Positions 29,454 to 38,935 of a stretch of 64,000 nucleotides of DNA are shown piece by piece. Numbering within the stretch: the first letter of the stretch is position 1; the number at the start of each line of letters is the position of its first letter. The stretch is from SAR202 cluster bacterium bin16. GTDB taxonomy: Bacteria; Chloroflexota; Dehalococcoidia; Lucifugimonadales; Australimonadaceae. The stretch is from NCBI GenBank assembly GCA_002238425.1, contig MPMJ01000006.1, forward strand, positions 1 to 64,000, written 5' to 3'. The notes below the pieces were generated by a model. That model was not told where the DNA came from and did no database searches. It saw nothing but the letters and a program-made list of their open reading frames with translations. The translations under genes were made by a program, and so were the position numbers.

Positions 29454-29659
29454 GTGAACAACAGGGAGTTCGTCAGGCGCGCGAGGGCCTACGCCAGGAA
29501 GACAGGACAGGAGTTCGTATTCAACCCGCGACTCGGCAAGGGCAGCCACGCACAGGTGCGGGTCGCACGTACAGGACGACCGTTCCACACGGCGAGATCC
29601 CCACGGGCACCCTGGCTGCGATGCTGAAGGACCTGCAGATAGACAGAGGGGAGTTCTAG
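29454..29659 (+). pseudogene. hicA: hicA-like toxin, frameshifted
   Basis: Frame 1: VNNREFVRRARAYARKTGQEFVFNPRLGKGSHAQVRV. Shifted frame: GRTYRTTVPHGEIPTGTLAAMLKDLQIDRGEF. Together they make a HicA (GKGSH...TTVPH...IPTGTL). Confidence 0.7.
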
Positions 29660-29662
29660 GCG

Positions 29663-30112
29663 ATGCGCTACGAGTACCCTTGCAAGATCGTCCGGGATGA
29701 GGAAGAAGCACGGTCATCCGGAAGAGAGGCGTATAACGTGACCTTTCCGGACGTGTACGGGGCCAACACCAGCGGGTGGTCATGGGACGAGGCGCTGTCG
29801 ATGGCCGAGGACTGCCTGGTAGCTGCCTTGGCAGCGCACGTCGAGTATCACGAGGACATTCCGGCTCCAAGCCCCCTGCGGGAAGGAGAGGTGGGAATCT
29901 CCGTGACGCCCGTCGTTGCGGCGAAGCTGGCGCTCTATACGGCAATGCGGGAGCAGCACATCACGAACGTTGCACTCGGAGAACGCCTTAGCCTCAGCGA
30001 GTCCGCGGTGCGGAAGCTCGTGGACCCCGACCACCGCTCTCACATCAGTTCGGTGATGAAGGCGCTCCGGGCCGTCGGGCGCAACCTCGTGGTTGAGGAC
30101 AGGGCTGCCTGA
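29663..30112 (+). CDS. hicB: HicB-family antitoxin with C-terminal HTH
   Basis: YNVTFPDVYGANTSGWSWDEALSMAEDCLVAALAAHVEYHEDIPAPSP... followed by HTH NVALGERLSLSESAVRKLVDPDHRS. Confidence 0.85.
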   Translation: MRYEYPCKIVRDEEEARSSGREAYNVTFPDVYGANTSGWSWDEALSMAEDCLVAALAAHVEYHEDIPAPSPLREGEVGISVTPVVAAKLALYTAMREQHITNVALGERLSLSESAVRKLVDPDHRSHISSVMKALRAVGRNLVVEDRAA

Positions 30113-30238
30113 GGCGCCGGCGTCAGCCAGCGTGTGCTGTCCACGAACGTTTCCCGAGAGATGTTTCGGCTGCGCTCAACATGACAACCTCATCCCCTCC
30201 CCTGCCCGTTACAATCATTCCTCAACAGGAGGGTCAGG

Positions 30239-31414
30239 GTGCAGCAGCCGCGTGATGTGCTCGTCCGGTTCCATGAGATCGGGCTGAAGGGGAAGAACCA
30301 GCCGATGTTCGTGCGGCGGCTCGTCGAGAACCTCGAACGGGCGACGGCCGGGCTCGGGGTCGAGCGCGTGTGGGCGACGCGGATGCTGGTGCGGATGCGC
30401 CTGGCGCCGGAGGCGGACTGGGAGGCGGTGCGGGCGCGGACGGCGACGGTGTTCGGCGCGGTGAAATTCAGCATCGCGGCACGCGCAGAGCCTGAGTACG
30501 AGGCGGTTTCGGCCCTGCTCCACGAGACCGCGCAGGCGCAGCATTTCTCGACGTTCCGCATCTCCGCCAACCGGACCGACAAGACGTTCCCCCTTACCTC
30601 CCATGACCTCAACGTGCGGCTCGGCGACGAGGTACGCGAGGCCTCCGGCGCGCGCGTCGACCTCTCGCACCCGGAGGCCGATTTCCGCGTGGTGGTGGGG
30701 CGCGACGACGCGTTCGTCTACGCGGACGACTACCGGGGCGCGGGGGGACTGCCCGTCGGCACCGGAGGGAAGGTCGCGGTGATGATGTCGGGCGGCATCG
30801 ACTCGCCGGTCGCGGCGTGGCGCATGATGCGGCGCGGCTGCAAGGCGGTGCTGGTGCACTTCCACTCCTTCCCGCTCGTGGAGGGGCGTTCGCGGGACAA
30901 GGCGAAGGAGCTCGCGGAGTCGCTCAACGGCTGGCAGTACGACACCCGCCTTCACCTCGTGCCGTTCGCCGACGTGCAACGCCGCGTGATACTGGAGGTG
31001 CCGGGGCCGCTGCGCGTCGTCGCGTACCGGCGCTTCATGGTGCGCATCGCGGAGGCGATCGCCGTGCGGGAGGGGGCGCAAGCACTCGTGACCGGCGAGA
31101 GCCTCGGGCAGGTCGGCTCGCAGACGCTGCGCAACATCGCGACCGTCGACGAGGCGGCGTCGATGCCGATACTGCGCCCGCTCGTCGGCATGGACAAGAG
31201 CGAGATCATCGACCAGGCGGAGGCGATCGGGACGTTCGAGACGTCGATCCAGCCGGACGAGGACTGCTGCACGCTGTTCGTGCCGCGCTCGCCGGCGACC
31301 GCCGTCAAGCCCGAGCAGATCGCGGAGCACGAGGCGCGGCTGGACGTGGCCGCGCTCGTGAGCGAGGCGGCGGGGGCGGCGGAGGTGTTCGAGTACCACG
31401 CGCCGGTGGCGTAG
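30239..31414 (+). CDS. thiI: tRNA 4-thiouridine synthase / sulfurtransferase
   Basis: VRFHEIGLKGKNQPMFVRRLVENL; THUMP; PP-loop VAVMMSGGIDSPVAAWRMMRRG; GESLGQVGSQTLRNI. Confidence 0.95.
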   Translation: MQQPRDVLVRFHEIGLKGKNQPMFVRRLVENLERATAGLGVERVWATRMLVRMRLAPEADWEAVRARTATVFGAVKFSIAARAEPEYEAVSALLHETAQAQHFSTFRISANRTDKTFPLTSHDLNVRLGDEVREASGARVDLSHPEADFRVVVGRDDAFVYADDYRGAGGLPVGTGGKVAVMMSGGIDSPVAAWRMMRRGCKAVLVHFHSFPLVEGRSRDKAKELAESLNGWQYDTRLHLVPFADVQRRVILEVPGPLRVVAYRRFMVRIAEAIAVREGAQALVTGESLGQVGSQTLRNIATVDEAASMPILRPLVGMDKSEIIDQAEAIGTFETSIQPDEDCCTLFVPRSPATAVKPEQIAEHEARLDVAALVSEAAGAAEVFEYHAPVA

Positions 31415-31470
31415 GGCCGACGTGCCCACGAACACCCAGGGCCGAATATAATGGTCAGGGAGACGTCGCC

Positions 31471-31704
31471 ATGCAGAAAACGTTACACGTCAGAGCAAGG
31501 GTCCAGTTGGGCGGCAGGATCGAGATCGTGGACGAGGGACTCTCGGTGGGCGAGGACGTGGACGTGGTCATATCGCCAGCGCCCCCGCCAACGACTCGCT
31601 CGGCCTACCAGATCATCGCGGAAGGACCGGGGAAACGCTCGTTCAAGACTGCGAAGGACGTTGACGACTATATCAAGGAAGAGCGGGCGTCTTGGGACCG
31701 CTGA
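31471..31704 (+). CDS. Putative antitoxin upstream of a PIN gene
   Basis: 78-aa MQKTLHVRARVQLGGRIEIVDEGLSVGEDVDVVISP...; overlaps the PIN-domain ORF. Confidence 0.55.
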   Translation: MQKTLHVRARVQLGGRIEIVDEGLSVGEDVDVVISPAPPPTTRSAYQIIAEGPGKRSFKTAKDVDDYIKEERASWDR

Positions 31705-32148
31705 CGCTTCCGTCACGCGGATCGATCTACCTGGATACCACTGCCATCATCTACAGCGTGGAGCGCAACGAGCCGTATTGCACGCTGCTCGATCCCGTCT
31801 GGCAACAGGCAGAGGCAGGACGGCTCGGGCGTTGTATGCAGCGAACTGGCAGTCTCGGAAACCCTGGTGAGACCCATACGGGAGGGTAATACCGATCTGG
31901 AGTCGGTCTTCCGTTCCCTATTCGCCGCCAGGGAGATGGTGCTGCTCCCGGCCACGCGCCAACTGTGGGAGGACGCCGCTCGCCTCCGTGCAGAGACGGG
32001 GCTGAAAACACCCGACTCTCTCCACGCCGCAACAGATCTCAGGGCGGAATGCTCGCTCTTCATCACCAATGACACCGGTTTCCGCCGCGTCCAGGGGTTG
32101 CCTCTCATCGTCCTGGAGGACCTCCTCACAGAGGATGCCCCTGTATAG
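31692..32148 (+). pseudogene. PIN-domain (VapC-like) toxin, frameshifted
   Basis: Frame 1 SIYLDTTAIIYSVERNEPYCTLLDPVWQQAEAGR; +1 frame VVCSELAVSETLVRPIREGN...LKTPDSLHAATDLRAECSLFITNDTGFRRVQ. Break at about 31821-31832. Confidence 0.75.
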
Positions 32149-32223
32149 TTCCGCGCCCGTTTGACGCGCCATGCGGCCGGTGATAACAAGCGGGGAAGTC
32201 TCAAAAACCAGGGAGGAACCCCC

Positions 32224-33000
32224 ATGTCACGCGAAATCGACGAAGTCAAACGGGAAGTCGCCATCGCCAACCGTGTTCTGTCGGAGATGGGACTCGCCAC
32301 GCACATCCTCGCCTCGCTTGGGCACGTCAGCATGCGCGTCCCCAACCAGCCGGACCTGTTCGTCGTGAAGGGGCGCGGCTACGCGACAGACGCCCTGCCC
32401 GTCGTGCGACCGGAGGAGATGATCGTCGTTGACATGGACGGCAACTTCATCGACGGCCCGAAGGGCACCTCGCAGTGCTACGAGGTCAAGATGCACTCCT
32501 GCATCTACCGCGAGCGTCCGGAGGTGCTGTCCGTCGTCCACACGCACCCCCGCTACACGAACGTCCTCGGCCTGAACGACGTGAAGCTCAAGCCGATGTC
32601 GAACGAGGGGCACCAGCTCGTGCGGAACGACATCCCCGTCTTCCCGCACTCCAAGCTCATCATCACGGAAGAGGACGGCATGCAGGTCGTCGGCGCGATC
32701 GGCAACAGCCCCGCGCTCCTGCTGCGCGGACACGGCGCGGTGACGACGGGGCGGAACATGGAGCAGTCCGTGATGAACATGCTGCACCTGGAGGAGCAGT
32801 CGCGCCTCAACTGGGTGGCGCTCGCCGCGTTCGGCCCGGGCTACAAGGGCATCCCGGACGAGAGTATGGACGAGTTCGCGGCGGGTCAGGCCGCGATGAG
32901 CCAGGCCCCGCACCTCGCACGTCCGCTCGCCAACATGCCCCCCATCCCCATGGGCGGCGTCTGGAAGTACTACACGGAGCTGGTGAGCCAGGACCTGTAG
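32224..33000 (+). CDS. Class II aldolase/adducin family protein
   Basis: VVHTHPRYTNVLGLNDVKLKPMSNEGHQLVRNDIPVF...LLLRGHGAVTTGRNMEQSVMNMLHLEEQSRLN; RBS GGAGGA. Confidence 0.88.
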   Translation: MSREIDEVKREVAIANRVLSEMGLATHILASLGHVSMRVPNQPDLFVVKGRGYATDALPVVRPEEMIVVDMDGNFIDGPKGTSQCYEVKMHSCIYRERPEVLSVVHTHPRYTNVLGLNDVKLKPMSNEGHQLVRNDIPVFPHSKLIITEEDGMQVVGAIGNSPALLLRGHGAVTTGRNMEQSVMNMLHLEEQSRLNWVALAAFGPGYKGIPDESMDEFAAGQAAMSQAPHLARPLANMPPIPMGGVWKYYTELVSQDL

Positions 33001-33100
33001 GCACGGAGCACGGCACACGAGGCGTGGGGGGAGCCCGGCGGGTTTGGTTGAGCATCGGCCGGTAAGGATGTAAGATTTCCTTGTATCCTTGCAGTAAGGG

Positions 33101-33445
33101 ATGGCCATGCTTGCCAAGCTCACGTCCAAGAACCAGATAACCCTGCCAAAGGCCGTCGTCTCCGCGTTCGAGGGCACGGACTATTTCGATGTCACCCAGG
33201 AGGATGGGCGCATCATGCTCACCCCCATGCGGGTGACTCCTGCCAGGACCTGGACGCTCGCCGATGCCGAGGCTTACGTAGAGAAGATGAAGCGGCTGCA
33301 ACTTCCGATGGACACGACCGACCCGGAGGTCTGGTTGCAGCGCATGAACACGGACAACTCCGAGGCCATCTGGGACAAGATGGACCGGCTTGGGATCACT
33401 GAACAGGACATCGCTGACGCTATCGAATGGGCGCGGCGAGGTTGA
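33101..33445 (+). CDS. AbrB/MazE-type antitoxin
   Basis: MAMLAKLTSKNQITLPKAVVSAFEGTDYFDVTQEDGRIMLTP swapped-hairpin domain. Confidence 0.8.
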   Translation: MAMLAKLTSKNQITLPKAVVSAFEGTDYFDVTQEDGRIMLTPMRVTPARTWTLADAEAYVEKMKRLQLPMDTTDPEVWLQRMNTDNSEAIWDKMDRLGITEQDIADAIEWARRG

Positions 33446-33867
33446 TGACCCCACTGCGGTTCGTAATCGACACCAACGTGGTAGTAGGCACTCTCATCTT
33501 CCGCTCTGGAAGGCTTGCCTGGCTCCGAGAGGCCTGGCAGGCACAGCAGGTTATTCCACTCCTCAGTGATGCCACCAGCGCGGAGTTTGCCAGGGTGCTT
33601 TCATACTCGAAGTTCGGTCTGAGTCCAAGCGAGCGCACCGACCGTCTGTCCGCCTACCTCCCCTGGTGCGAGACCGTCGACGTACCGGGCGATACGATTG
33701 CCCCAGAGTGCCGCGACCCCTCTGATGCTCCGTTCCTCCAACTGGCTATCGCAAGTCAGGCTGATGCGCTGGTGACAGAAGACCGCGACCTTCTCACACT
33801 TGCTCCTGTGTTCGACATACCCATCCTCACGTCACGTGAGGCGTGGGAGCGCCTCACGAACGCCTGA
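33427..33867 (+). CDS. PIN-family toxin
   Basis: LRFVIDTNVVVGTLIFRSGRLAWLREAWQAQQVIPLLSDATSAEFARVL...CRDPSDAPFLQLAIASQADALVTEDRDLL. Confidence 0.88.
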   Translation: MGAARLMTPLRFVIDTNVVVGTLIFRSGRLAWLREAWQAQQVIPLLSDATSAEFARVLSYSKFGLSPSERTDRLSAYLPWCETVDVPGDTIAPECRDPSDAPFLQLAIASQADALVTEDRDLLTLAPVFDIPILTSREAWERLTNA

Positions 33868-33890
33868 CCAACCCGATATACTTGCGCCCC

Positions 33891-34679
33891 ATGAGCAACA
33901 AGGTACTCGTCGACGTCGCCGACGGCGTGGGCACGATCACGCTGAACCGGCCGGGGCAGCACAACGCCATCGATTTCGAGATGTGGGGGCTGCTGCGCGA
34001 CGCGGCACTGCGGGTCGGCGCGGACGAGAGCGTGCGCGTCGTCATCCTGACCGGCGCGGGGGAGAGGGCGTTCTCGGCGGGCGCAGATATCAAGGACTTC
34101 CCAGCGCACCGGAGCAACAGCGACCTCGCCCGCGACTACGCGGACGCCTTCGAGGGCGCGCTCGACGCGGTCGAGCAGATGCCGAAGCCGGTCATCTGCA
34201 TGATCCGCGGGATATGCGTTGGCGGGGGCTGCGAGCTGTCGATGGCCGCCGACCTCCGCATCGCGGCGACGGGCAGCACGTTCGGGGTGCCGGTCGCGAA
34301 GATCGGGGTGCTCGTCGGCTATAACGAGATGCGGCGACTCTTACACCTCGTAGGACCCGGGCACGCGGCGAACCTCCTACTGACCGCGCGGCGCATCGAC
34401 GAGGAGGAGGCGCTGCGCATCGGGCTGCTGTCGGAGGTCGTCGACGCCGACCGGCTGGTGGAGTACACCTACGGCCTGGCACGGGAGATGACCACCTACG
34501 CCCCACTTTCACAGTCCGCGCACAAGCGCATCATCCGCACGGTTCTTGCGAAACCCAGTCTCACAGCCCTCACCGATGAGGAGCGCTGGCTGCCTCTTTC
34601 CATCTTCGACACGGAGGACGGACAGGAGGGGTACCGGGCCTTCATGGAGAAGCGTCCGCCGCGCTTCCAGGGGCGGTAG
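33891..34679 (+). CDS. Enoyl-CoA hydratase/isomerase family protein
   Basis: GVGTITLNRPGQHNAIDFEMW...ILTGAGERAFSAGADIKDF...GICVGGGCELSMAADLRIA. Confidence 0.92.
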   Translation: MSNKVLVDVADGVGTITLNRPGQHNAIDFEMWGLLRDAALRVGADESVRVVILTGAGERAFSAGADIKDFPAHRSNSDLARDYADAFEGALDAVEQMPKPVICMIRGICVGGGCELSMAADLRIAATGSTFGVPVAKIGVLVGYNEMRRLLHLVGPGHAANLLLTARRIDEEEALRIGLLSEVVDADRLVEYTYGLAREMTTYAPLSQSAHKRIIRTVLAKPSLTALTDEERWLPLSIFDTEDGQEGYRAFMEKRPPRFQGR

Positions 34680-34806
34680 GGCGATGCGTAGCGCCGCTCC
34701 CCGCCCCCGCAGTACCCTCACCCTAGCCCTCTCCCCTTGTAGGGAGAGGGGATCAGACGCCCTGCCCCACAGGCACACCCCCATCCTGACCTTCCCCGGC
34801 TTTGCA

Positions 34807-35372
34807 TCAAAACCCATGATTCCCTGCGAGTTTTGTAGCAGGCGACGTGTGTTCTGTAGCAGCCATTGTCAGCGGGTCGACGCCCATCTCGAAAGCCGAC
34901 TGGATGAGGCAGCAGATGTTGTGTGCGACGAACTTCAACAAGACCTCGTTGATCTGCGCGGCGGGGCTCTTGGAGCGGACGGCGTGACCGAACTTGCTCT
35001 TGACCATAGCAAAGGTGGTCTCGATGTTGGAGCGCTTGTGATAGTGGTCGAGGAACTCAGCCCGCTTCAGGTTGAAGTAGTGGAATGCCCGCTCCCACAG
35101 AAGGTCGCGCCTATGGTGGCCGGAGCGGGCAACGGAGTTGCTCTTGAAGGGAATGAAGCCCCTCGCACCTACGCCCGCGATTGCGTGCAGGTTCGTACGG
35201 CTGAGGTACGCCTTGTCTCCAGAGAGCTCGCGGACGTTGAAGTGCTCATCGGTTCGAGCGAGGAGCAGAGGCAACTGTGGCGCATCGGCGGAGTCAGTAG
35301 TCGTGACTTCGGCCGCCGTGATGATGTTACTGACGACTCCGCAGATCGCGTGGGCCTTCACCCAGGTAGCTC
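34807..35372 (-). mobile_element. DDE transposase remnant (C-terminal part; IS4/IS5-like)
   Basis: KAHAICGVVSNIITAAEVT...RELSGDKAYLSRTNLHAI...FLDHYHKRSNIETTFAMVKSKFGHAVRSKSPAAQINEVLLKFVAHNICCLI; N-terminal half absent. Confidence 0.8.
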
Positions 35373-36628
35373 ATCTCGCCGAGCCGTTCGATGTTGTCCT
35401 GACGAACCCACCCTTTTCGATGACTAAGGAGAAGAAGAAGGAGGCGGATCGGCGCATCCTGGCCCAGTACCGCATGGCACACCAGAACCCCACGTCGGGA
35501 GCCCTGCGTTCGTCACTGCGATCCAACATCATGTTCATGGAGCGATACGCTGATCTAGTGCGCCCCGGAGGGAGGTTCCTGACGGTGATCGACGACACAC
35601 TCTTGGCAAGTGATGTCGACGTCTTCCGAGCGACGCGGAACTTTCTGAGGGAGCATTTCCTAGTCCGAGGAATAATCTCGTTGCCGAGCGGTGCCTTCAG
35701 GAGGCAAGGTTCAAGGGTCAAGACTTCCATTCTCGTCATGGAGAAGAAGCACTCAGCCAGCGAGAATCAGCCTGCTTGTTACGGATTCTTCGCCGAGAAA
35801 CTAGGAGTTGATGACCTTGCGCCGCGAGCATCACGTGCTGACATCGAGGAAGCCCGCGATGCAGCAAACGAGGAGATCGAGGTGATACTGCGGGAGTACA
35901 GGCAGTACCTTGACGGCGAGCGCGTGGAAAGGGGTGTCGTCCTGCCAAGCGACCAGTTGCAGGATCGTCTTGACCTGAAATCGTGTGCACCCGAACTAGG
36001 GCGGATGGCCGACGAATGGCGCGCTGGAGGTGCCGAACTAAAGTTATTTCGGCAGTGCGTTACCCCTGTGACTGAGGTTGTTTCTCCGGCAGCCCATCCG
36101 GAGCAGGAGTTCAAATTGCTCAAGGTATCCTACGATGGACGCTGCATCGTTGAGCGCGAGCGTAAGGGCGACCGAATCAGGGCCAGGACAATGCACCGCG
36201 TACGAGAGGGCCAGATGGTGTTCTCAATTATCCGGGCTACCGACGGGGCCATCGGGATAGTACCGCCTGAACTGGACGGTGCTCTAGTCTCCCCCGACAG
36301 TTTCATGGTCTTTGCCTGTGCCACGCCGCAGGATACGCACTACCTGAGAGCGGTCCTGCGTTCTCACGAACTGCGTGCAGACATGCAGGCCAAGTCCACT
36401 GGGTCAGGTCGCTACGTGACCGCATGGCCCGATGTCGGAGATTGGCTCCATGTACCGTGGCTTCCAGATGACGAGAGGCGGCAAGTCGGAGATGGGTTGA
36501 TGGAAGCACTTGAACTAGAAAGGCAAGCCGATGCTCAGCGTCGGGACGCGATGGAGAGGATTCACGCATTGGGGGTAGAGTCGAAAGAGAGCGTCATACG
36601 GTGGGAGAGGTCCAAGGCACCTAGGTAG
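35373..36628 (+). pseudogene. Type I-like N6-adenine methyltransferase fused to HsdS-like target recognition region, 5'-truncated
   Basis: FDVVLTNPPFSMTKEKKKEADRRILAQY...GGRFLTVIDDTLL; C-terminal TRD-like region. The SAM-binding motif I expected upstream is missing; sequence upstream of about 35373 is antisense transposase. Confidence 0.75.
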
Positions 36629-36694
36629 GGTGACCCACTGGACTGGGGACATAGCCTTGTATCAAGAACAGAAGAGTTGGACAGAGGCGTATCC

Positions 36695-37357
36695 ATGAGT
36701 ATTTCAAGCAACGAAACCGAACAGGAGCGCGGCACCGTCTACATCCTGTCGAACCCCGCCATGCCCGATTGCATCAAGATCGGACGAGTTGATGGGGTCA
36801 CTTCTCAGGCGGTTGTCGACAGGATGCGAACTCTTGATGGAACGAACATGCCCCGGCCCTTCCACTGCGAGGCCGCCGTCGTCGTCGAGAACCACAGAAG
36901 GGTCGAGAAGGCTCTGCACACGATATTCGGCGACCGGCGTATCCGCGAGAACCGCGAGTTCTTCGAGGGCGTATCGGTGGTGCGAGCGCAAGCTGCGCTG
37001 GCCTTGGTGGCGATTGAGGATGTGACGCCCAGTGGCGTACCGCCGGAGCTCAACGCCGCTGACGGCACGGTCGTAGAGGAGAAACCTCCGCGAAGATCCC
37101 GATTTACGTTTTCTAAGGCAAAGGTGCCTGTGGGTGCAAACCTCACATGGGCATACGACCCCTTGATTGCCTGCGAGGTAGTGGACGACCGCCAAGTGCG
37201 CTACGACGGTTCACTCTACATGCTCTCGCCATTGGCGCAGAAACTCCTAGGGGTCACGTGGTCTCCCCAGGGCACCACGTACTGGCTCTACGAAGAAGAG
37301 ACGCTGGACGAGCGCCGCAAGCGGCTAGAGGACGAGGACGATGAGGCAGGGTCATGA
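36695..37357 (+). CDS. GIY-YIG/T5orf172-like nuclease-domain protein
   Basis: ERGTVYILSNPAMPDCIKIGRVDGVTSQAVVDRMRTLDGTNMPRPFHCEAAVVVENHRRVEKALHTIFGDRRIRENREFFEG. Confidence 0.75.
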   Translation: MSISSNETEQERGTVYILSNPAMPDCIKIGRVDGVTSQAVVDRMRTLDGTNMPRPFHCEAAVVVENHRRVEKALHTIFGDRRIRENREFFEGVSVVRAQAALALVAIEDVTPSGVPPELNAADGTVVEEKPPRRSRFTFSKAKVPVGANLTWAYDPLIACEVVDDRQVRYDGSLYMLSPLAQKLLGVTWSPQGTTYWLYEEETLDERRKRLEDEDDEAGS

Positions 37358-37732
37358 GGTCAAGCAAATGATGTACGTCATCTGCCACGACAGGTCGAAC
37401 CACTCCGGCGGCAGCCGAATCCATCAGGTGGGTGGTTGCTGGCACGCACGACACCACGAAGCCAACCCAGCGACGATGGTCTGGACGCAGTCCTACACGC
37501 AGGCAGAGGCCGAGGCTGTTCTGCGGGCCGAGCGGCGGGACATTCGATATTGCGGCAATTGCTTCCGGTGAACTCGTGCGACTGCTACTGGCATGTGCTT
37601 CCCCGGCCCGTTGTACCTGTAGGGTCGTTTTGGAGCAAGATTGCGACTTCTGGAGCAAAGGTGAGTTTTGGAGCAAAGCCGACCTTCCCCCATCGAGGGG
37701 GAAGGGATCAGCAAGGGTCACGGGGGTAACCG

Positions 37733-38914
37733 ATGCCTCCGATGCCGCTGGAGGGCGTTACCGTCCTCGATTGCACGCAGGTGATGGCGGGGCCGTTCTG
37801 CACGATGCTGCTCGCCGACATGGGCGCGGACGTCATCAAGGTGGAGAAGCCGGGCGGCGACGACTCCCGGCGGATGGGGCCGCCGTTCATCAACGGCGAG
37901 TCCGCAGCCTTCCTCGGCATCAATCGCAACAAGCGGAGCATCGTCCTCGACCTGCGGAACGATGTCGACCGGAGCGCCTTCCGGCGCATCGCCGCGCAGG
38001 CCGACGTCGTCGCCGAGAACTTCCGTCCCGGCACGATGGAGCGGCTCGGCCTCGGCCCTGTGAAACTGCGTGAGGAGCACCCAGAGCTGATCTGGGTTTC
38101 CATCTCCGGTTTCGGGCAGACGGGGCCCTATGCCAGCCGCCCCGGCTACGACCTGCTGGCGCAGGGCATGTCCGGCATGATGAGCGTGACCGGCTACCCG
38201 GACTCGCCGCCAGTGAAAGTGAGCATCCCGCTCGCCGACCTGAGCGCCGGGCTGTTCGCGGCCAACGGCGTGCTCGCCGCATACATCCACCGGCTCAAGA
38301 CCGGCGAGGGGCAGGCGATCGACACCTCGCTGCTCGAGGCCGCCGTCGCCCTCACCGTCTGGGAGGCCGCCGAGTACTGGGGCTCCGGCGTCGTGCCCGG
38401 CCCCAAGGGGTCGGCGCACCGGCTCGTCGCCCCGTACCAGGCGATGGAGAGCGCCGACGGCTATTTCAACATCGGTGTGGCGAACCAGGCGAACTATGAG
38501 CGTCTCTGCGCGGCGCTGGAACGTCCCGACCTGCTGACCGACTCCCGCTTCACAGCGAACCCGGACCGGGTCCGCAACTACGAGGCGCTCGCCGCGGAGA
38601 TACAGCGCACGACGCGCACGCGCACGTCCGGCGAGTGGCTGGCCGTGTTCGAGGCCGCGGGCGTCCCTGCCGGGCCGATCTACGGCATGGACGAGGTCTT
38701 CGCGAACGAGCACGTCGTCGCTCGCGGGATGGTGACGCCGCTGGAGCACCCGGTCGCGGGGACGATCAACAACCTCGGCGTCCCGGTCAAGATGTCGGCG
38801 ACACCGGGCCAGGTGCGGCTGCCCGCCCCTACCCTCGGCCAGCACACGGAGGACGTGCTGCGGCAATTCGGGGTGCCGGAGGATGAGGCGGGGGCGATCC
38901 TGGGGCGGGGGTAG
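37733..38914 (+). CDS. CaiB/BaiF (family III) CoA-transferase
   Basis: LEGVTVLDCTQVMAGPFCTMLLADMGADVIKVEKPGGDDSRRMGPPFINGESAAFLGINRNKRSIVLDLRN. Confidence 0.93.
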   Translation: MPPMPLEGVTVLDCTQVMAGPFCTMLLADMGADVIKVEKPGGDDSRRMGPPFINGESAAFLGINRNKRSIVLDLRNDVDRSAFRRIAAQADVVAENFRPGTMERLGLGPVKLREEHPELIWVSISGFGQTGPYASRPGYDLLAQGMSGMMSVTGYPDSPPVKVSIPLADLSAGLFAANGVLAAYIHRLKTGEGQAIDTSLLEAAVALTVWEAAEYWGSGVVPGPKGSAHRLVAPYQAMESADGYFNIGVANQANYERLCAALERPDLLTDSRFTANPDRVRNYEALAAEIQRTTRTRTSGEWLAVFEAAGVPAGPIYGMDEVFANEHVVARGMVTPLEHPVAGTINNLGVPVKMSATPGQVRLPAPTLGQHTEDVLRQFGVPEDEAGAILGRG

Positions 38915-38935
38915 GTCGGAGGGGGCAGGCCGACC

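Noticed and set aside
35138-35372. N-terminal part of the 496-aa methyltransferase ORF
   Set aside because: This stretch is the antisense of the transposase, so it is not a genuine methyltransferase N-terminus.
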